Translations under genes and position numbers: made by a program | Shown: positions 8,679 through 18,541 of the stretch, piece after piece | Layout: the number at the start of each line of letters is the position of its first letter | Numbering within the stretch: the first letter of the stretch is position 1 | Notes under the pieces: generated by a model | Told to the model about the DNA's origin: nothing | Seen by the model: only the letters and a program-made list of their open reading frames with translations | The model's database searches: none | DNA from: Actinomycetota bacterium | GTDB taxonomy: Bacteria; Actinomycetota; Acidimicrobiia; IMCC26256; PALSA-555 | Direction: 5' to 3' | Assembly: GCA_016870355.1 (NCBI GenBank) | Contig: VGBR01000006.1 | Span: forward strand, 62,001-126,000 | DNA: 64,000 bases

Positions 8679-9908
8679 TCAACGACGCCACAGCGTCCGG
8701 TCCTTCAGCGCGAGCGCAGGTCGTTCCACCACGTAGTAGCTGACCGCCGCGGCGACCAGCGAGAGCACCAGCACCACCACCAGCGCCCCGGAGAAGTTGG
8801 CGGCGAACTGCACCGAGTCGGTCCAGTCCGCGTACAGCTCGATCGCGGACTCGTGCCACAGGTAGATGCCGTAAGAGACCAGGCCGAGCCACACGATGGC
8901 GGGGTTGGTCAGCAGCTTGCGGATCAGGCCCTTCCCCTGCGGCCCGAAGATGCCGGGCAGCAGCAAGAAGAACGAGCCCAGTCCGTAGAAGAGCTGGAGC
9001 CCGAACTCCTTGGGTCCTGTGAGGTCGCGCTCGACGGTCTCCGTCGGCCCGCGCGGAAGCCCGATGGCCTTGGAGACGATCCAGAACATTGCGAACGCGA
9101 GCAACCAGCTGACCCACGGGAACCATCGTGACGAGAGGAACCGCCACTCCCGACGACCAGGCTGAGCGAGCCACGCGCTCAGCGCGGCCAGCGCGATCCC
9201 GAGCGCGAAGTAGTCGAAGTATCCGGGGAGCCAGGTCCGGTACCGCCCGGTGTCCTGGACGTCGCTGAGATACAGCAGCCCGCGGTACAGGCAGCTGATC
9301 GCGTACAGCGCGCCAGCCCCGATCAGCTGCACGCGCAAGGCATTGCGCGCGTCGCGCGTGAACCGAGTCATGACCCACGCAAACACCGGCAAGAACAGGT
9401 AGAACGTCACCTCCACCGACAGCGTCCACGCCTGTTGCACGGGTCCGCCGATGATGTGGTCGTGGCTGTAGATCTGGAGCAGGCCGTAGTGGAGGAAGAA
9501 GCCCTTCACGTCGACGTCGTGCTGGCCCAGCACGAAGATGACGACGGTCAGGCAGACCCAGTACGCGGGGAGGATCCGCAGTGCCCGTCGCTTCAGGTAC
9601 GGGCCGATGGCCGGCGCTGAGGCGCCGGCGAAGATGCGCGTCACGAACGGGCGATACAAGAGGAAGCCCGAGATGAGGAAGAAGATCGCCACGCCGATGT
9701 CGAGGCGTGAGAGAAATGGGCCGAACGTGTCGCTGCGGACGGTCTTGCCCGAGAAGAACGCGGTGTGGTTGACGAGCACTCCGAGCGCGGCGATCGCCCG
9801 AAACCCGTCGAAGCACGGGAAGCGGGTTCCCCGTTCGTGCTCGACGGTCGTGCCAGGTCCTGCGATCCCGCTCGCGCCGCCGTCGGTCTGGGCCGTGGCT
9901 TCGCTCAA
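8679..9908 (-). CDS. Acyltransferase family 3 membrane protein
   Basis: A 409-residue acyltransferase-3 protein (the OafA/NolL family), which O-acylates sugars at the membrane using acyl-CoA. Key features are FDGFRAIAALGVLVNHTAFF near residue 32 with the family histidine, the RPF motif after the first helix pair (FFLISGFLLYRPF), the RRALRILPAYW region and about ten hydrophobic helices, with YYVVERPAL near the C-terminus. The start is TTG 9908, whose last two bases and the next A form the stop codon of the upstream GT39 gene (TTGA overlap), so translation is probably coupled. No C-terminal SGNH domain is present. Confidence 0.87.
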   Translation of the reverse strand: MSEATAQTDGGASGIAGPGTTVEHERGTRFPCFDGFRAIAALGVLVNHTAFFSGKTVRSDTFGPFLSRLDIGVAIFFLISGFLLYRPFVTRIFAGASAPAIGPYLKRRALRILPAYWVCLTVVIFVLGQHDVDVKGFFLHYGLLQIYSHDHIIGGPVQQAWTLSVEVTFYLFLPVFAWVMTRFTRDARNALRVQLIGAGALYAISCLYRGLLYLSDVQDTGRYRTWLPGYFDYFALGIALAALSAWLAQPGRREWRFLSSRWFPWVSWLLAFAMFWIVSKAIGLPRGPTETVERDLTGPKEFGLQLFYGLGSFFLLLPGIFGPQGKGLIRKLLTNPAIVWLGLVSYGIYLWHESAIELYADWTDSVQFAANFSGALVVVLVLSLVAAAVSYYVVERPALALKDRTLWRR

Positions 9909-11218
9909 GACGTCGGTGCTCCGACCTCTGTGGTGATGCCGTCCGAGAGCTCGGGCTCACCCCGTCGGCGGCGGATGAACGAATCGATCGCAACCGCTGC
10001 CAGCACCGCGAGTGCAGGCTCGGCGGTCGATCGATACCGTTCGGAAGCAAAGGTGAGTCCGATCGCGAACATCGCGATCACGGGCAGCGCGACCAACGGG
10101 TAGACGGGGATCTTCCTCTTGCGAAGCGCGAGCGCGCCGAAGACGGAAAGGGCACCGAGCACCCACACGCTACCCATGCCCCACCACACCAGGATCGTGT
10201 CCCGACCTTCTGGGAAGTGCCAGAACTTCAACGTGTGGCGCAGCTCGTAGAGCCCGAGCGCACGTCCCCAGCGGGCGAGCACGACCACGGGAAAGCGGTC
10301 GACGTTGTCACCGAGGTACTCCAACGCGGCTTCGCGGTATGCCGCATCGCGCTGGGACTCGTCGAAGCCCTTTGGGAACTTGTTCTTGACCTTCAGCGTG
10401 CAGGTCGGCGACCACAGTCCAGTGAGCTCGCCGCGATAGGCCGGGTCGCACTGCGTGGCCGCGAGCGTCACTCCAAGTCCGTTCGAGAGCAGCACCGTCT
10501 TCTCGAAGCGGGTTTGGTTGTACGCGAGCCACGGAGTGATGACCACGAGAGCCGCGAGCCCGCCGACGACGCAGCGCTTCAGGACGGCACCCCGATCGAG
10601 CTCTTTCGTCCCGATCACCAGCGGGATCAACACCAGCGGGATGAGCAGCGCGAGCTCGGCGCGAGCCAACGCGGCGACGCCACAGGCACCGCCGAAGAGC
10701 ACGAGCCGCCTCGTGTCGGGAGACTGCCAGTAGTGGTATGCGAGAGCGACTGCCACGCTGGCCGTGAGCAGCGACATCGTCTCGGCGAGGATGACGGTGT
10801 CCCAGTAGAAGAAGTTGGGGCCGACCGCAGCCAGCAATGCGGCGATGAGGCCGGTGCGGTCGCCGCCCAGCTTCCGTCCCAACAGGCCGAGGACGACGAT
10901 TGTGCCTGCGCCGAGAACGAACGACCACAGCTGGTGCGCGAGCGGGTTGTCGAAGCCCAACAAGGACGGGATCGCCAGCCAGATCAGATAGAGCGGGGGA
11001 TTGCTCGCGGCCTGTTGCTGTTCTCCGTTCTCGAGGAAGAACGCGAGCACGAAGCCTTTGCCTTGCGCCAGGTCGTTTGCGCCCGCGTGGTAGACGAGCG
11101 CATCGCCGTGCGGCTCGTACGGATGATGCGCGATGAGCATGAACGCGAGCCGCACGATGAGTCCGATGGCGACGACGACTCCGAGGCGCACCAAGAAGCG
11201 CCGCACCTCGGTGGTCAT
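9905..11218 (-). CDS. GT39/ArnT-type membrane glycosyltransferase
   Basis: A 437-residue GT-C enzyme of the PMT_2 family, which would transfer a sugar from polyprenyl phosphate to an extracytoplasmic acceptor. After the first helix comes HHPYEPHGDALVYHAGAND with acidic loop residues, then SNPPLYLIWLAIPSLLG and WDTVILAETM in the next loops. There are about nine further hydrophobic helices and an Arg-rich tail. The frame stays open to 11272, but ATG 11218 directly precedes the first helix and follows a TACCGT box by eight bases. It is the first gene of the 11218-to-4905 operon and overlaps the acyltransferase gene by four bases. Confidence 0.85.
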   Translation of the reverse strand: MTTEVRRFLVRLGVVVAIGLIVRLAFMLIAHHPYEPHGDALVYHAGANDLAQGKGFVLAFFLENGEQQQAASNPPLYLIWLAIPSLLGFDNPLAHQLWSFVLGAGTIVVLGLLGRKLGGDRTGLIAALLAAVGPNFFYWDTVILAETMSLLTASVAVALAYHYWQSPDTRRLVLFGGACGVAALARAELALLIPLVLIPLVIGTKELDRGAVLKRCVVGGLAALVVITPWLAYNQTRFEKTVLLSNGLGVTLAATQCDPAYRGELTGLWSPTCTLKVKNKFPKGFDESQRDAAYREAALEYLGDNVDRFPVVVLARWGRALGLYELRHTLKFWHFPEGRDTILVWWGMGSVWVLGALSVFGALALRKRKIPVYPLVALPVIAMFAIGLTFASERYRSTAEPALAVLAAVAIDSFIRRRRGEPELSDGITTEVGAPTS

Positions 11219-11226
11219 GGCGTGAG

Positions 11227-11232
11227 ACGGTA
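11227..11232 (-). promoter_or_regulatory. -10 box (TACCGT) for the glycan operon
   Basis: On the minus strand TACCGT ends eight bases before ATG 11218. No ribosome-binding site is visible, so the operon mRNA is probably leaderless or nearly so. Confidence 0.45.
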
Positions 11233-11275
11233 GCAAAGGGCCTGTTTCTGGCTCGCGGCGCGCCTCGCGCACCCG

Positions 11276-12055
11276 TCAGAACGGCGGCAGCGTGTTCGAC
11301 CGATGACCGAGCAGCCGCGTCAACGGGTGCAAGCGCATCAGCATGAGCACCTTCACCATCACATTGCGCAGGAACCAGGGGATCTGTCCGAGCTGTCGAA
11401 CGGCGCTCCACGCGCGGGCGGCGATGCCAGCGGTGCACTGGCGATACTCGGCCAACGAACCGACGCGTCCCGAGTACAGGAACCGCCGACCGGAGAGGAG
11501 GTCGGCGGCGATCGCGCCCGTGACACCGACCGAGCAGTACGCGTCGTGGATGAGCATGACCCCGTCGTCAGCGACGCGGCGACCCCAGGAGCGGATGTCG
11601 GCCAGCGCCGGTCGGAAGCGGTGGGCTCCGTCGATGTACAGGAGGTCGATGGGGCCCTCGACTTGGTCGCCGGCAGCCTGTGACGCCTGACGAACATGGC
11701 GGATGCGGTTCGCGACCCCGGCGCGCGCCAGGTTCGCGAAGTAACGGCTGTGATCGCTTTCGCCTCGCTCGGGATCGCCGTGGATCTCACGCGGCCCGCG
11801 ATCGCTTCCCGCATGCGGATCGATGGTGACGATCTCGACGCTTGGACGAGCGGCGCGCGCGAGCACGATCGCCGAGCGCCCTTGGAAGCTCCCGATCTCG
11901 ACGATGCGACCGGCTTCGGGCACTTGGATCGCGCGATCCCAGAGTCGCTGCGCTTGAGCGTCGGTCATCCATCCTTGGACGTCGGCGATCGCATTGAGCG
12001 TCTCGTCGAAGCCTGGGGTCGGAGCCGGGCTGCCCGATGGTTCACTTCGTGCCAC
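11276..12055 (-). CDS. Class I SAM-dependent methyltransferase (Methyltransf_24 type)
   Basis: A methyltransferase of about 259 residues. Motif I is IVEIGSFQGRSAIVLARAA, followed by the acidic end of beta 2 (VTIDPHAG), LLYIDGAHRF (motif resembling cephalosporin hydroxylase and TylF-like O-methyltransferases) and LIHDAYCSVGV. These Methyltransf_24 enzymes often act on sugars or polysaccharide precursors, which fits the flanking GT genes. The start is uncertain: GTG 12055 sits six bases after CACAAT, while the frame is also open to ATG 12133. It is divergent from the GT4 gene. Confidence 0.75.
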   Translation of the reverse strand: MARSEPSGSPAPTPGFDETLNAIADVQGWMTDAQAQRLWDRAIQVPEAGRIVEIGSFQGRSAIVLARAARPSVEIVTIDPHAGSDRGPREIHGDPERGESDHSRYFANLARAGVANRIRHVRQASQAAGDQVEGPIDLLYIDGAHRFRPALADIRSWGRRVADDGVMLIHDAYCSVGVTGAIAADLLSGRRFLYSGRVGSLAEYRQCTAGIAARAWSAVRQLGQIPWFLRNVMVKVLMLMRLHPLTRLLGHRSNTLPPF

Positions 12056-12063
12056 TGCGCGAT

Positions 12064-12090
12064 TGTGGAGTGGCTGTCCACGCGTCCACA
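12064..12090. repeat. Small inverted repeat between divergent genes
   Basis: TGTGGA (12064-12069) pairs with TCCACA (12085-12090), and inside it GTGG (12070-12073) pairs with CCAC (12078-12081). The right half also contains GTCCAC twice, eight bases apart. The element lies between the methyltransferase and GT4 starts and could be an operator or a hairpin. If the methyltransferase begins at 12133 this would be coding sequence. Confidence 0.35.
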
Positions 12091-12142
12091 ACCCAACCGA
12101 CGAACGGCGGTATCGGGTCATTCTCGCGAGCATGCGTTCGGG

Positions 12143-12148
12143 TAGGCT
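12143..12148 (+). promoter_or_regulatory. -10 box (TAGGCT) for the GT4-AftD operon
   Basis: TAGGCT lies 23 bases before ATG 12172. A transcript starting near 12155 would have a short leader containing GGCTGGGG, a weak ribosome-binding site. Confidence 0.4.
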
Positions 12149-12171
12149 TTCTCGGCTGGGGTCCTGGTGCC

Positions 12172-13395
12172 ATGAACCGGGCAGCCGTCCACCGCTTCAC
12201 CCGTGGAACTCTGATGACCGACCACGACGCCACGATCTCGGAGATGCGCAGCGTCGCGGCCGAGGCGGGCCTGCGACGAGCGACGATCCTCGCCTGGCGT
12301 GATCTGGACGACCCAGAGGCGGGAGGCTCCGAGGTCTCCGCGCACATGACCGCGAAGTACTGGGCAGAGGCCGGGCTCACCGTGACGATGCGCACGTCGT
12401 TCGCAGCCGGTCAGTCCCCCATCCTGGATCGCGACGGCTATCGAGTAGTGCGGAAGGCCGGCCGCTACCTCGTGTTCCCGCGCGCTGCGATCAGCGAGAT
12501 GGTCCAGAAGCCCGATCCTTCGCACGGGCTGATGGAGATCTGGAACGGCATGCCGTTCTTCTCACCGGTGTGGTCGCGAAACCCGCGGATCGCAGTTGTT
12601 CACCACGTGCACGGCGAGATGTGGCAGATGACGCTTCCTCCGCGGCTGGCGGCGTTTGGCAACTTCATCGAGTCGACGCTGGCACCACCCTTCTATCGGC
12701 GCACTGCCATCGTCACGCCGTCGATGTCGAGCAAGCAGGAGCTGGTGAGCGCCTTGGGCTTCTCGCCGGACCGGGTGACGGTGGTGGAACCGGGGATCGG
12801 ACCACGCTTCACGCCTGGTGACGCCAAGTCGCCGACCCCGCTCGTCGCCGCCGTCGGCCGTCTCGTGCCCGTGAAGCGGTTCCATCTGCTGATCGACGCG
12901 CTCGTCGCCGTGAAGCCTCGACACCCCACCCTCGAAGCCGTGATTGCGGGGGAGGGGTACGAGCGCCCGCGGCTCGAGCGACATGTTCGGGCGGCGGGTG
13001 CTGAGAGCTGGATCCACCTGCCCGGGAGGATCCCCGATGAAGAGGTTGTCGACCTGTTTCGCCGGGCGTGGACGGTCGCGAGCGCATCGGCGCGCGAAGG
13101 GTGGGGGCTCACCATCTCGGAGGCGGCCGGGTGCGGAACCACGGCGGTCGCAACGCGCATCGTCGGGCATCTCGACGCAATCGACGACGGACGCACCGGG
13201 CTCCTCGCCGGCGATCAGGCCGAGATGGTCGAGTGCCTGGACCGTGTGCTCGGCGACGACGAGCTTCGCATCGCACTGTCGAAGGCGGCGTGCGAACGAG
13301 CGTCTGCGCTCACGTGGGAGCGGTCCGGGCTCGGCATCCTCGAGGTGCTCGCACGCGAGGCGATCCGCCGCCGGGAGCTCGAGTCGCGGCGTTGA
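12172..13395 (+). CDS. GT4 glycosyltransferase
   Basis: A 407-residue GT-B fold retaining glycosyltransferase. The N-terminal domain begins RATILAWRDLDDPEAGGSE, the acceptor-side glycine loop of many GT4 enzymes. The C-terminal Rossmann domain has AAVGRLVPVKRFHLLIDAL (about 225) and the E-x7-E donor-binding motif EGWGLTISEAAGCG (about 320-333). It transfers a nucleotide-activated sugar in the cytoplasm; donor and acceptor are unknown. ATG 12172 is used here; ATG 12214 is an equally possible start because the conserved sequence begins after it. Its stop codon overlaps the start of the AftD-like gene (TTGA), so it leads a five-gene coupled operon. Confidence 0.85.
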   Translation: MNRAAVHRFTRGTLMTDHDATISEMRSVAAEAGLRRATILAWRDLDDPEAGGSEVSAHMTAKYWAEAGLTVTMRTSFAAGQSPILDRDGYRVVRKAGRYLVFPRAAISEMVQKPDPSHGLMEIWNGMPFFSPVWSRNPRIAVVHHVHGEMWQMTLPPRLAAFGNFIESTLAPPFYRRTAIVTPSMSSKQELVSALGFSPDRVTVVEPGIGPRFTPGDAKSPTPLVAAVGRLVPVKRFHLLIDALVAVKPRHPTLEAVIAGEGYERPRLERHVRAAGAESWIHLPGRIPDEEVVDLFRRAWTVASASAREGWGLTISEAAGCGTTAVATRIVGHLDAIDDGRTGLLAGDQAEMVECLDRVLGDDELRIALSKAACERASALTWERSGLGILEVLAREAIRRRELESRR

Positions 13396-16300
13396 CCACC
13401 CAGCTCCTCGCGAGCATCGATCGGACGAAGACTGCGGCAGACGACTCGCGCCATCGGCGCGCGATCGGGTTCTCGCTGCTCGGCCTGCTGGCGTACGTCC
13501 CGTTGCTGGTCACGGCCACCGGGCGCGTCGTCATCGACAGCAAGGAGTTCCTCTCTCTCGATCCCGGGCACTTCCTCGCGCGGGCCCCATACCTCTGGAA
13601 CCCGAACCTCGCGCTCGGCACGACGACGCACCAGGACCTCGGGTACCTCTTCCCGGCTGGTCCCTTCGCCTGGCTGACGCGTCAGACCGGACTGCCCGTG
13701 TGGGTGACCCAGCGGCTCTGGCTCGGCTCGCTGCTGTTCGCGGCAGGACTCGGCGTCTTGTACCTCATGCGGACGTTGCGTGTGCACGGGCCCGGTGTTG
13801 TCATCGCGGCGCTCGTCTACATGCTCAGTCCGTACTTCTTGCAGTACGGCTCGCGCATCTCAGTCATCCTCATCGCTTGGAGCGCGATGCCATGGCTCGT
13901 CGCGCTCATCGCACGCGCGCTGCGGGAAGACAGCTGGCGCTACATTGCCGCCTTCGCGGTCGTGGTACAGGTCGCGGGCAGCGTGAACCCACCTTCACTG
14001 TTCTTCGCTGGCCTGGCGCCGCTGCTGTGGGTGGTGCACGCGGTCGTCTCGAGGGAGTGCTCGTTCCGACACGCGCTCAAGGTGTGTGCGCGCATCGCGC
14101 TGCTGACCGTCCTCGCGTCGCTCTGGTGGCTCGTGAGCTTCGTGGTGCAGGGCACGTACGGGCTCGACGTGCTGCGGTACTCCGAGTCGATCGAAGCGGT
14201 TGCGATCACCGGCCACTCGGGCGAGGTGCTGCGCGGGCTCGGCTACTGGCTGTTCTACCTCGGAGACCGGCTGGGCCCATCCACTGAGGCATCGGTCGAC
14301 TACGCGCGCCGCATCCTGATCGTCACCGGCTACGCGATCCCGGTGCTCGCGCTGGTGTCTGCCGCGTTCATCCGCTGGCGTCACCGCGCCTACTTCGTGC
14401 TCCTGATCCTCGTAGGGGTCGTCGTCGCCGTCGGGACCCATCCGTACGACGATCCATCGCCGTTCGGCGCTGCGGTGAAGGAGTTCGGTGAAGGGTCGAC
14501 GGTCGGGCTCGGCTTGCGCAGCGTTGGTCGCGCCGTGCCGCTGGCCGTGCTCGGTGTGGCCGTGCTGCTCGGCATCGGCGTCAACCTGCTCGCCCGTCGC
14601 CTCGCCGACCGAGGGCGCCCGCGTCTGGCCTTCGCGGCGTGCGCGCTGGTTGCGCTGCTGGTCGCGGTGAACATCCCGAGCTTGTGGACCGGCGAGGTCT
14701 ACGGCGAGAACGTCCAGCGCGGCGAGAACATCCCCTCCTACTGGACCGAAGCGATCGAAGCGCTCGATGCCCGGCCGCACGACACGCGCATCTTCGAGAT
14801 CCCGGGAATGGACGCTGGTGTCTATCGCTGGGCGGACACCAACGTGCCGATCACCCCGGGCCTCACCGACCGACCATACGTGGCGCGGGAGCTGATTCCG
14901 TACGGCTCGGCCGCGGCCGCGGATCTGCTGCATGCGCTCGACCGGCGAGTGCAGCGAGGATCGCTCGACCCCGACGCGCTCGTGTCGATCGCCGCACTCA
15001 TGAGCGTGGGCGACATCGTCGTTCGCAGCGACCTGCAGACCGATCAGTTCGACCTGGCTCGGCCACGCGAGGTGTGGGCGATCTTCGAGTCACCGCCAGA
15101 CGGTCTCGAAGCGGCCGGCGAGTTCGACGGTGACGTGGAGCCACTCGAGCTCGAGCAGCTCGACGCTCGAGAGCTGGCAATCCCCGACGACACACCCGAA
15201 CCACCCGCAGTCGCCGTGTTCTCGCTCCGATCCACTCGTGACATCGTGCGAGCACAACCAGGTACATCGGTGGTGCTGGTCTCGGGGGACGGCGACGGTC
15301 TTGTCGATCTCGCTCAGGCAGGGATCCTGCCGGATTCGCCAACGCTCCTGTACTCGGGATCGCTCGCCGGAGATCCCGATGCGATCGAGCGTGAGCTTCG
15401 ACGCGGCGCGGCGGTCGTCGTCACCGACACCAACCGATCACGCCCACAGCATTGGTCCGAGCTCGACGTGCTCGGGTACACGGAACGAACGGATGAGCAA
15501 CCCCTCGTTGAGGACCGAGAGGACCAACGCCTCGAGGTCTTTCCTGATGCCGGCGCGGATGCGTTCACCTACATGGAGCAGCACGGTGCTCGCGTCTCGG
15601 CATCGGGATACGGCACTCGCACGGCGTTCGTACCGTCGAACCGTCCGGCGCGCGCGCTCGACGGCGATCCCGACACTGCGTGGGTGGTTGGGGCGTACGG
15701 ACCGGTGATCGGCGAGCGGATCCGCATCGAACCCGATCAACCACTCACCGCTGATCGTATGAACCTGGTACAGCCACTCACCGGCCGGCGCGACCGCCAC
15801 ATCACACGTGTGGAGCTGCGCTTCGCCGATACCAGCGGCGACGCGGTCGGTGCTCCGGTGCAGGTGGACCTCGGGCCGGAATCTCGCACTGCCGATGGGC
15901 AGACCGTGCGCTTCGACCGGCGGCGGTTCGCGAGCATCGAGATCGCAGTCCTGGCCGACGGCGTCGGCGAGCAGCTGAGCTACGACAACGACAGTGGTGT
16001 CGGGTTTGCCGAGATCCGGATACCAGACGAATCAGGAGAAGACCTCCGCGTCGATGAGATCGTTCGGATGCCATCGGACCTGGTGAACCAGGTGCGTGGC
16101 ATCGGAACGGACACGCCACTCGTGTTCGAGATGACGCGCCTGCGCTCGTTGCTCGTCGGTCAGGTCACCTCCGACGAAGAGACCGCGCTGGTTCGTGACT
16201 TCCGCGTGCCAGCCGCGCGGTCGTTCGGCGTGTCGGGCACCGTTCGGCTGTCAGCGGTCGCGCCCGATGAAGTGGTCGACGAGGCGATCGGCCTCCCCAG

Positions 16301-17798
16301 CGCGGCCGACGGCGGCATCACGGCTCGGTCGTCGGGACACTTGCGCACCGATGTGAGTGCGAGGGCGTCGTCTGCGATCGACGGCGACCCGGCGACCGAA
16401 TGGACCGCGGATGCGAACGCACCGTCCACAGGGCAATGGATCGAGCTCGAGCTCGCGGCCCCGAACACGTTTGACCATCTCGACCTTCGGATCGTGAGCG
16501 ACGGTCGGCACTCTGTACCCGCCCGAGCCGTGCTCGACGTCGATGGCGTGTCACGTGAGATCTCGCTGCCGGAGATCGCTGATCTCTCTGAGCGCGGGGC
16601 GAGCACCGTGGTGCCCGTGACGTTCGAGCCCGTCACGGGTCAGCGCGTGCGCCTCACGATCGAGTCGGTGCGCGCGGTCGAGACGGTGGACTACGAGTCG
16701 GGCCGCGTGACCGCGCTTCCTGTGGCGATCGCGGAGCTGGGTATTCCCGGCGTCGCAGTCGCGAAGCCGGACCTCGTCTCCACCGAGTGTCGTGACGACC
16801 TCGTCGAGATCGACGGTGAGCCCATCTCGGTGCGGGCCTCCGGCTTGCTGTCGGATCAGGCGCAGCCGGAGCTCGAGTTGACGCGCTGCGACCTGGCAGC
16901 AGGCGACAGACCCGAAGTCAGTCTTTCCCGCGGGCGTCACGCGTTGCGGACGGCGCCGGGCGCGCAGACGGGATTCGACATCGACGGCATCGTCCTTGCA
17001 TCTGGAGCAGGCAACACGCCGATTGCCGACGGACGTGGGGTGCATGACGAGCTCATTGCAGATCGATTCTCGGCACCTGGCGTCGGGGTGGTTCATTCTG
17101 GACGGACGAAGATCGAAGTGAACGTCTCGGACGCCCGCGAGCCGTTCTGGTTGGTGCTGGGCCAGAGCGCGAACCACGGCTGGCACGCCGAGATCGACGG
17201 GCGCGACCTCGGTGCACCTCAGCTCGTCGACGGCTTCGCCAATGGGTGGCGCGTGGATCCCGACGCGAACGACTTCATGGTCACGCTGACCTGGAAGCCT
17301 CAGCGCCTGGTGTGGATCGGGATCACGATCTCAGCGATCGTGCTCCTCGGATGTGTGCTGCTCGTGCTGCGCCCCCGCGCTCGCACGACCGTCGAATCTG
17401 GCGCCGAGCCGCCCGTTGCCGTCAACCCTTTCACCGCAGATGGCGATGCCGTGTCGCCCTTGCGCGCGCTGGGGACCTCGCTGACCTGTGGTCTCGGGGC
17501 GGCGGTGTTGACCTCACCGTGGGTCGGCCTGGTCGCCGCGGGCGCGGCATTCATGGTCGCTCGTGATGGGCGTTGGCGCGCGCTGCTGTCGATCGGTGCT
17601 CCGCTCGCGCTCGCGTGCACCGGCCTGTACGTGGTGGTGCAGCAGAGCCGGCACAACTACCAGCCGGGGCTCGAATGGCCGTCACGGTTCGACGATGTAC
17701 ATGTGATCGGCCTGCTCGCGGTCGTCCTCCTCGCCACCGACATCGTGGTGGAGCTCGTGCGGCGACCGCGTGAGCGCGCGAACCTTCCTCCATCATGA
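13392..17798 (+). CDS. AftD-like alpha-(1->3)-arabinofuranosyltransferase family protein (DUF3367), copy 1
   Basis: A 1468-residue membrane protein. The N-terminal third is a GT-C domain of about eleven helices with the acidic first loop SKEFLSLDPGHFLARAPYLW and the conserved THQDLGYLFPAGPFAWL. A long extracytoplasmic region follows with two discoidin/F5-8C-like carbohydrate-binding modules (about residues 720-860 and 970-1110, each with an ALDGDPDTAW or AIDGDPATEW signature). Helices return near the C-terminus. Mycobacterial AftD of similar size adds alpha-1,3-arabinofuranose branches to cell-wall arabinan. TTG 13392 overlaps the upstream stop, and the frame further upstream merely shadows the GT4 gene. 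A paralogue is at 38494. Confidence 0.85.
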   Translation: MTTQLLASIDRTKTAADDSRHRRAIGFSLLGLLAYVPLLVTATGRVVIDSKEFLSLDPGHFLARAPYLWNPNLALGTTTHQDLGYLFPAGPFAWLTRQTGLPVWVTQRLWLGSLLFAAGLGVLYLMRTLRVHGPGVVIAALVYMLSPYFLQYGSRISVILIAWSAMPWLVALIARALREDSWRYIAAFAVVVQVAGSVNPPSLFFAGLAPLLWVVHAVVSRECSFRHALKVCARIALLTVLASLWWLVSFVVQGTYGLDVLRYSESIEAVAITGHSGEVLRGLGYWLFYLGDRLGPSTEASVDYARRILIVTGYAIPVLALVSAAFIRWRHRAYFVLLILVGVVVAVGTHPYDDPSPFGAAVKEFGEGSTVGLGLRSVGRAVPLAVLGVAVLLGIGVNLLARRLADRGRPRLAFAACALVALLVAVNIPSLWTGEVYGENVQRGENIPSYWTEAIEALDARPHDTRIFEIPGMDAGVYRWADTNVPITPGLTDRPYVARELIPYGSAAAADLLHALDRRVQRGSLDPDALVSIAALMSVGDIVVRSDLQTDQFDLARPREVWAIFESPPDGLEAAGEFDGDVEPLELEQLDARELAIPDDTPEPPAVAVFSLRSTRDIVRAQPGTSVVLVSGDGDGLVDLAQAGILPDSPTLLYSGSLAGDPDAIERELRRGAAVVVTDTNRSRPQHWSELDVLGYTERTDEQPLVEDREDQRLEVFPDAGADAFTYMEQHGARVSASGYGTRTAFVPSNRPARALDGDPDTAWVVGAYGPVIGERIRIEPDQPLTADRMNLVQPLTGRRDRHITRVELRFADTSGDAVGAPVQVDLGPESRTADGQTVRFDRRRFASIEIAVLADGVGEQLSYDNDSGVGFAEIRIPDESGEDLRVDEIVRMPSDLVNQVRGIGTDTPLVFEMTRLRSLLVGQVTSDEETALVRDFRVPAARSFGVSGTVRLSAVAPDEVVDEAIGLPSAADGGITARSSGHLRTDVSARASSAIDGDPATEWTADANAPSTGQWIELELAAPNTFDHLDLRIVSDGRHSVPARAVLDVDGVSREISLPEIADLSERGASTVVPVTFEPVTGQRVRLTIESVRAVETVDYESGRVTALPVAIAELGIPGVAVAKPDLVSTECRDDLVEIDGEPISVRASGLLSDQAQPELELTRCDLAAGDRPEVSLSRGRHALRTAPGAQTGFDIDGIVLASGAGNTPIADGRGVHDELIADRFSAPGVGVVHSGRTKIEVNVSDAREPFWLVLGQSANHGWHAEIDGRDLGAPQLVDGFANGWRVDPDANDFMVTLTWKPQRLVWIGITISAIVLLGCVLLVLRPRARTTVESGAEPPVAVNPFTADGDAVSPLRALGTSLTCGLGAAVLTSPWVGLVAAGAAFMVARDGRWRALLSIGAPLALACTGLYVVVQQSRHNYQPGLEWPSRFDDVHVIGLLAVVLLATDIVVELVRRPRERANLPPS

Positions 17799-18541
17799 GC
17801 GACCACGCGGGGCGGGAGGTCGTGGTGGTGATCCCGGCCCACGACGAGGCCGCCACCGTCGGCGACGTGGTGCAGGCGGTGCGCGATCACGGGATGCCGG
17901 TCGTCGTGGTGGACGACGGGTCGACGGACGAGACGGGGGAGCTGGCGCTCCGGGCGGGGGCGACCGTGCTCCGGCTCCCGATCAACCTCGGCGTCGGCGC
18001 CGCGCTTCGCTGTGGCTTTCGCTATGCGGCTGAGCGCGGGTACGAGATCGCGGTGCAGTGCGACGCCGACGGCCAGCACGATCCCGCCAGCGTGCAAGCG
18101 CTCGTGCAGGCGATGCGTGACGAGCATGCCCACCTCGTGATCGGGAACCGGTTCGGGACGAGCGACTCGTTCGACATCCCCGGCCCCCGCCGCTTTGTGA
18201 TGCGGATCCTGGCGCGGGTCGCGTCGCGATCCGCCGGGACGCGCATCGACGATGCAACCTCAGGCTTTCGCGCGGTACGCACACCGCTGCTGCAGGAGTT
18301 CGCCGACCGGTACCCGGCGCAGTACCTCGGAGACACCTTCGAGGTGCTCGTCGCGAGCGCGCGCGCCGGTTACCGCGTCGTCAGCACGCCAGCGCTCATC
18401 CGAGAGCGACAGGGCGGCGTGCGCTCCGCAGGTACTGCAGCTTCGTTGGCGTTCTTGGTGCGCGCGCTGCTCGTCGTCGTGCTCCGAATCGGGACGCGGT
18501 ATCGTCCCGCGCCGATCGCCGACAAGAGGTTGGGTGTCTGA
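17795..18541 (+). CDS. GT2 glycosyltransferase (polyprenyl-phosphate sugar transferase type)
   Basis: A 248-residue GT-A enzyme. VVVVIPAHDEAATVGDV opens the nucleotide-binding domain, VVVDDGSTDETGE supplies the first Asp pair, and QCDADGQHDPASV holds the metal-binding DxD. DATSGFRAVR marks the dolichyl-phosphate mannose/glucose synthase subgroup. It likely charges polyprenyl phosphate with a sugar for a GT-C enzyme, and the AftD-like gene upstream is an obvious partner. ATG 17795 overlaps the preceding stop (ATGA). The adjacent DUF2304 gene is a common companion of this GT2 type. Confidence 0.87.
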   Translation: MSDHAGREVVVVIPAHDEAATVGDVVQAVRDHGMPVVVVDDGSTDETGELALRAGATVLRLPINLGVGAALRCGFRYAAERGYEIAVQCDADGQHDPASVQALVQAMRDEHAHLVIGNRFGTSDSFDIPGPRRFVMRILARVASRSAGTRIDDATSGFRAVRTPLLQEFADRYPAQYLGDTFEVLVASARAGYRVVSTPALIRERQGGVRSAGTAASLAFLVRALLVVVLRIGTRYRPAPIADKRLGV